A stretch of DNA of 35,371 nucleotides from an uncultured Anaerolineaceae bacterium (GTDB taxonomy: Bacteria; Chloroflexota; Anaerolineae; Promineifilales; Promineifilaceae), in assembly GCA_937967805.1 (NCBI GenBank), contig CALBTC010000465.1, positions 1 through 35,371 on the forward strand, in the 5' to 3' direction. A program made the position numbers and the translations under genes. Under the pieces are notes generated by a model that was not told where the DNA came from, did no database searches, and saw nothing but the letters and a program-made list of their open reading frames with translations. Position 1 is the first letter of the stretch; each line of letters starts with the position of its first letter. Below, piece after piece: positions 33,781-35,371 of the stretch.

Positions 33781-35371
33781 ATGACAACGACTAAAACTCC
33801 AATTCAATTACCAAGCTTCATATCAGTTCGCGAACTATCTGACCTGATGGGTGTCAGCCCGATCAACGTGATTAAAGAGTTGATGAACAATGGCATCATG
33901 GCCAATATCAACCAGGAGATCGATTACGACACCGCCGCCATTGTGGCCGAAGAGATGGGATATGAAGTCGTTTCCGACACGGTAGAAGAGGCTGAAGAAG
34001 AAGTTGATGTAGCCGAGCAACCCAAATGGCGACAGGTTTTGGCCGGCGAAAAAGAAGCCGACCTGCAACCCCGCGCCCCCGTCATTACCATGTTGGGTCA
34101 CGTTGATCACGGCAAAACTTCGCTGCTGGATGTGATCCGCGAAGCCAAAGTGCAAGAAGGTGAGGCCGGCGGCATTACCCAGCACATTGGCGCTTACCAG
34201 GCAGAAAAAAACGGCCAGCTGATCACCTTTTTAGACACGCCGGGCCATGAGGCGTTTACCGCCATGCGCGCCCGCGGGGCCCAGGCTACCGACATTGCCA
34301 TTTTGGTCGTCGCGGCTGATGATGGCGTGATGCCCCAAACCCGCGAAGCTGCTGACCACGCCCGTGCTGCCCGCGTGCCGATTATCGTGGCCATGAACAA
34401 AATCGACCTGCCCACAGCCAATCCCAACAAGGTATTCCAGCAGCTTAGCGAAATTGGGCTGGTGCCTGATGAATGGGATGGCGACACGATGGTCGTGCCT
34501 GTTTCAGCCAAAGAGAAGTTAGGCATTGATGATTTGCTGGAAGGCATTTTGTTGGTGGCAGAAGATATCAAACCGCGCGCCAACCCCAACGCATCGGCCA
34601 CCGGCACGGTTCTGGAAGCCCGCGTGGAGCGGGGTCGCGGCATTATGGCCACGGTGCTGGTGCAAAATGGCACCCTGAACCACGGAGACACGCTGCTGAT
34701 TGGTGAGCATTACGGCCGTATCAAGGCAATGTTCGATTTTCTGGGTAAAACTACCAAATCAGCCGGACCCTCTACGCCGGTTTCTGTCGCCGGACTCAAT
34801 GGCATACCCCAGGCAGGTGACCAGTTCACCGTGGTCAGTTCAGAAAAAGAAGCCCGCAAAATTGTGGCCGAGCTGGAAGAACAAAACCGCACCGGCCCCG
34901 AAGCCGGGCGCAAAGTGAGCCTGGAAGATTTCTTTAACCGGCTGCAAGAAGGCGAAAGCAAAACGCTTAACCTCATCGTGAAGGCCGATGTGCAAGGCTC
35001 TCTGGAACCTATCGTCAACAGCCTGAAAAAGATCGGGGCCAATAACGAAGAAGTTACCATCGATATCCTGTTGGCCAGCACCGGCAATATTACCGAGTTC
35101 GACGTGATGTTGGCTTCGGCTTCAGATGCCGTCATTCTTGGCTTTAACGTAGACACCGATCCCATTGCCCGCAACGCCGCCAACAGCGAACAGGTGCAGA
35201 TCAATACTTACAGTATCATCTATAAGCTGTTTGAAGACGTGGAAAAGGCGATGAAGGGGATGCTGGCACCCGTTTACACCGACCGGGTCATTGGTCGTGC
35301 CGAAGTACGTGAGGTATTCCGCATTCGCAGCGTTGGGGCCATTGCCGGCTCTTACATGCGCACCGGTGAAG
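33781..35371 (+). CDS. infB: Translation initiation factor IF-2 (partial, 3' end off window)
   Basis: IF-2 is the GTPase that brings initiator tRNA to the 30S subunit. The first 530 residues are visible. An N-terminal IF2-N module (about 10-62, FISVRELSDLMGVSPINVIK) and an acidic linker are followed by the GTPase at about 98-265: G1 GHVDHGKT, G2 in GGITQHIGAY, G3 DTPGH, G4 MNKID and G5 SAKE. Domains II and III follow (LEARVERGRGIMATVLVQNG, LNLIVKADVQGSLEPIVNSL). The N-terminal part is short compared with E. coli IF-2, as in many bacteria. The ATG at 33781 has only a GAGG-like tract upstream. The frame is open at the window edge. Confidence 0.96.
   Translation, partial: MTTTKTPIQLPSFISVRELSDLMGVSPINVIKELMNNGIMANINQEIDYDTAAIVAEEMGYEVVSDTVEEAEEEVDVAEQPKWRQVLAGEKEADLQPRAPVITMLGHVDHGKTSLLDVIREAKVQEGEAGGITQHIGAYQAEKNGQLITFLDTPGHEAFTAMRARGAQATDIAILVVAADDGVMPQTREAADHARAARVPIIVAMNKIDLPTANPNKVFQQLSEIGLVPDEWDGDTMVVPVSAKEKLGIDDLLEGILLVAEDIKPRANPNASATGTVLEARVERGRGIMATVLVQNGTLNHGDTLLIGEHYGRIKAMFDFLGKTTKSAGPSTPVSVAGLNGIPQAGDQFTVVSSEKEARKIVAELEEQNRTGPEAGRKVSLEDFFNRLQEGESKTLNLIVKADVQGSLEPIVNSLKKIGANNEEVTIDILLASTGNITEFDVMLASASDAVILGFNVDTDPIARNAANSEQVQINTYSIIYKLFEDVEKAMKGMLAPVYTDRVIGRAEVREVFRIRSVGAIAGSYMRTGE

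Overview
The window looks like a chromosomal contig from a Chloroflexota bacterium, probably an Anaerolineae-type lineage. This is judged from gene content and style only: Thr/Pro-rich extracytoplasmic linkers, a secreted protein ending in VYIPVVIK, a nusA-ylxR-infB cluster, a radical SAM protein of the TIGR03960 type, and DUF3048, DUF4010 and DUF2007 genes. No 16S rRNA gene or phylogeny is available to confirm it.

Layout. 1-2941: ccmE (cut by the window edge) with a DUF2007 gene on the minus strand, then a DinB-like gene and a ygfZ/gcvT-like gene on the plus strand. 2964-4521: an AT-richer BglII-type restriction-modification cassette whose nuclease gene carries a one-base frameshift. 4613-10162: a minus-strand run of an ECF sigma factor, its membrane anti-sigma factor, a Nudix hydrolase, mutL and an MgtC/DUF4010 transporter. 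10213-10294: tRNA-Leu(CAA). 10484-11775: two overlapping paralogous membrane proteins. 11907-17021: a DUF3048 lipoprotein, a COG1313-type radical SAM enzyme, a frameshifted HEAT-repeat gene and a secreted protein. 17102-19048: the TIGR03960-type radical SAM protein. 19536-24408: a Yip1-like membrane protein, then an ABC ATPase, an exported TIG/CARDB-like protein and a MacB-like permease that probably form one machine. 24523-27684: a soluble TPR-PAS hybrid histidine kinase. 27800-30728: a minus-strand group of DnaQ-WYL, MFS transporter and SDR. 30823-35371: a structured leader followed by nusA, ylxR and infB (cut by the window edge).

Two sequence-level systems overlie the genes. The palindrome ACGGCCGT occurs about 57 times by my count, against roughly one expected by chance. 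It falls in all three reading frames and in spacers, much like HIP1 of cyanobacteria. In addition, at least eight loci carry short arrays of 7-nt or 9-nt units, most of them folded back as an inverted copy. They resemble cyanobacterial heptamer repeats (STRR), but each family of loci has its own unit. These elements sit in most of the longer spacers, abut start codons, and have entered the coding sequences of mutL and the DinB-like gene in frame. I consider this pair of signals the most interesting content of the window.

All calls come from reading the sequence; no similarity search was run.
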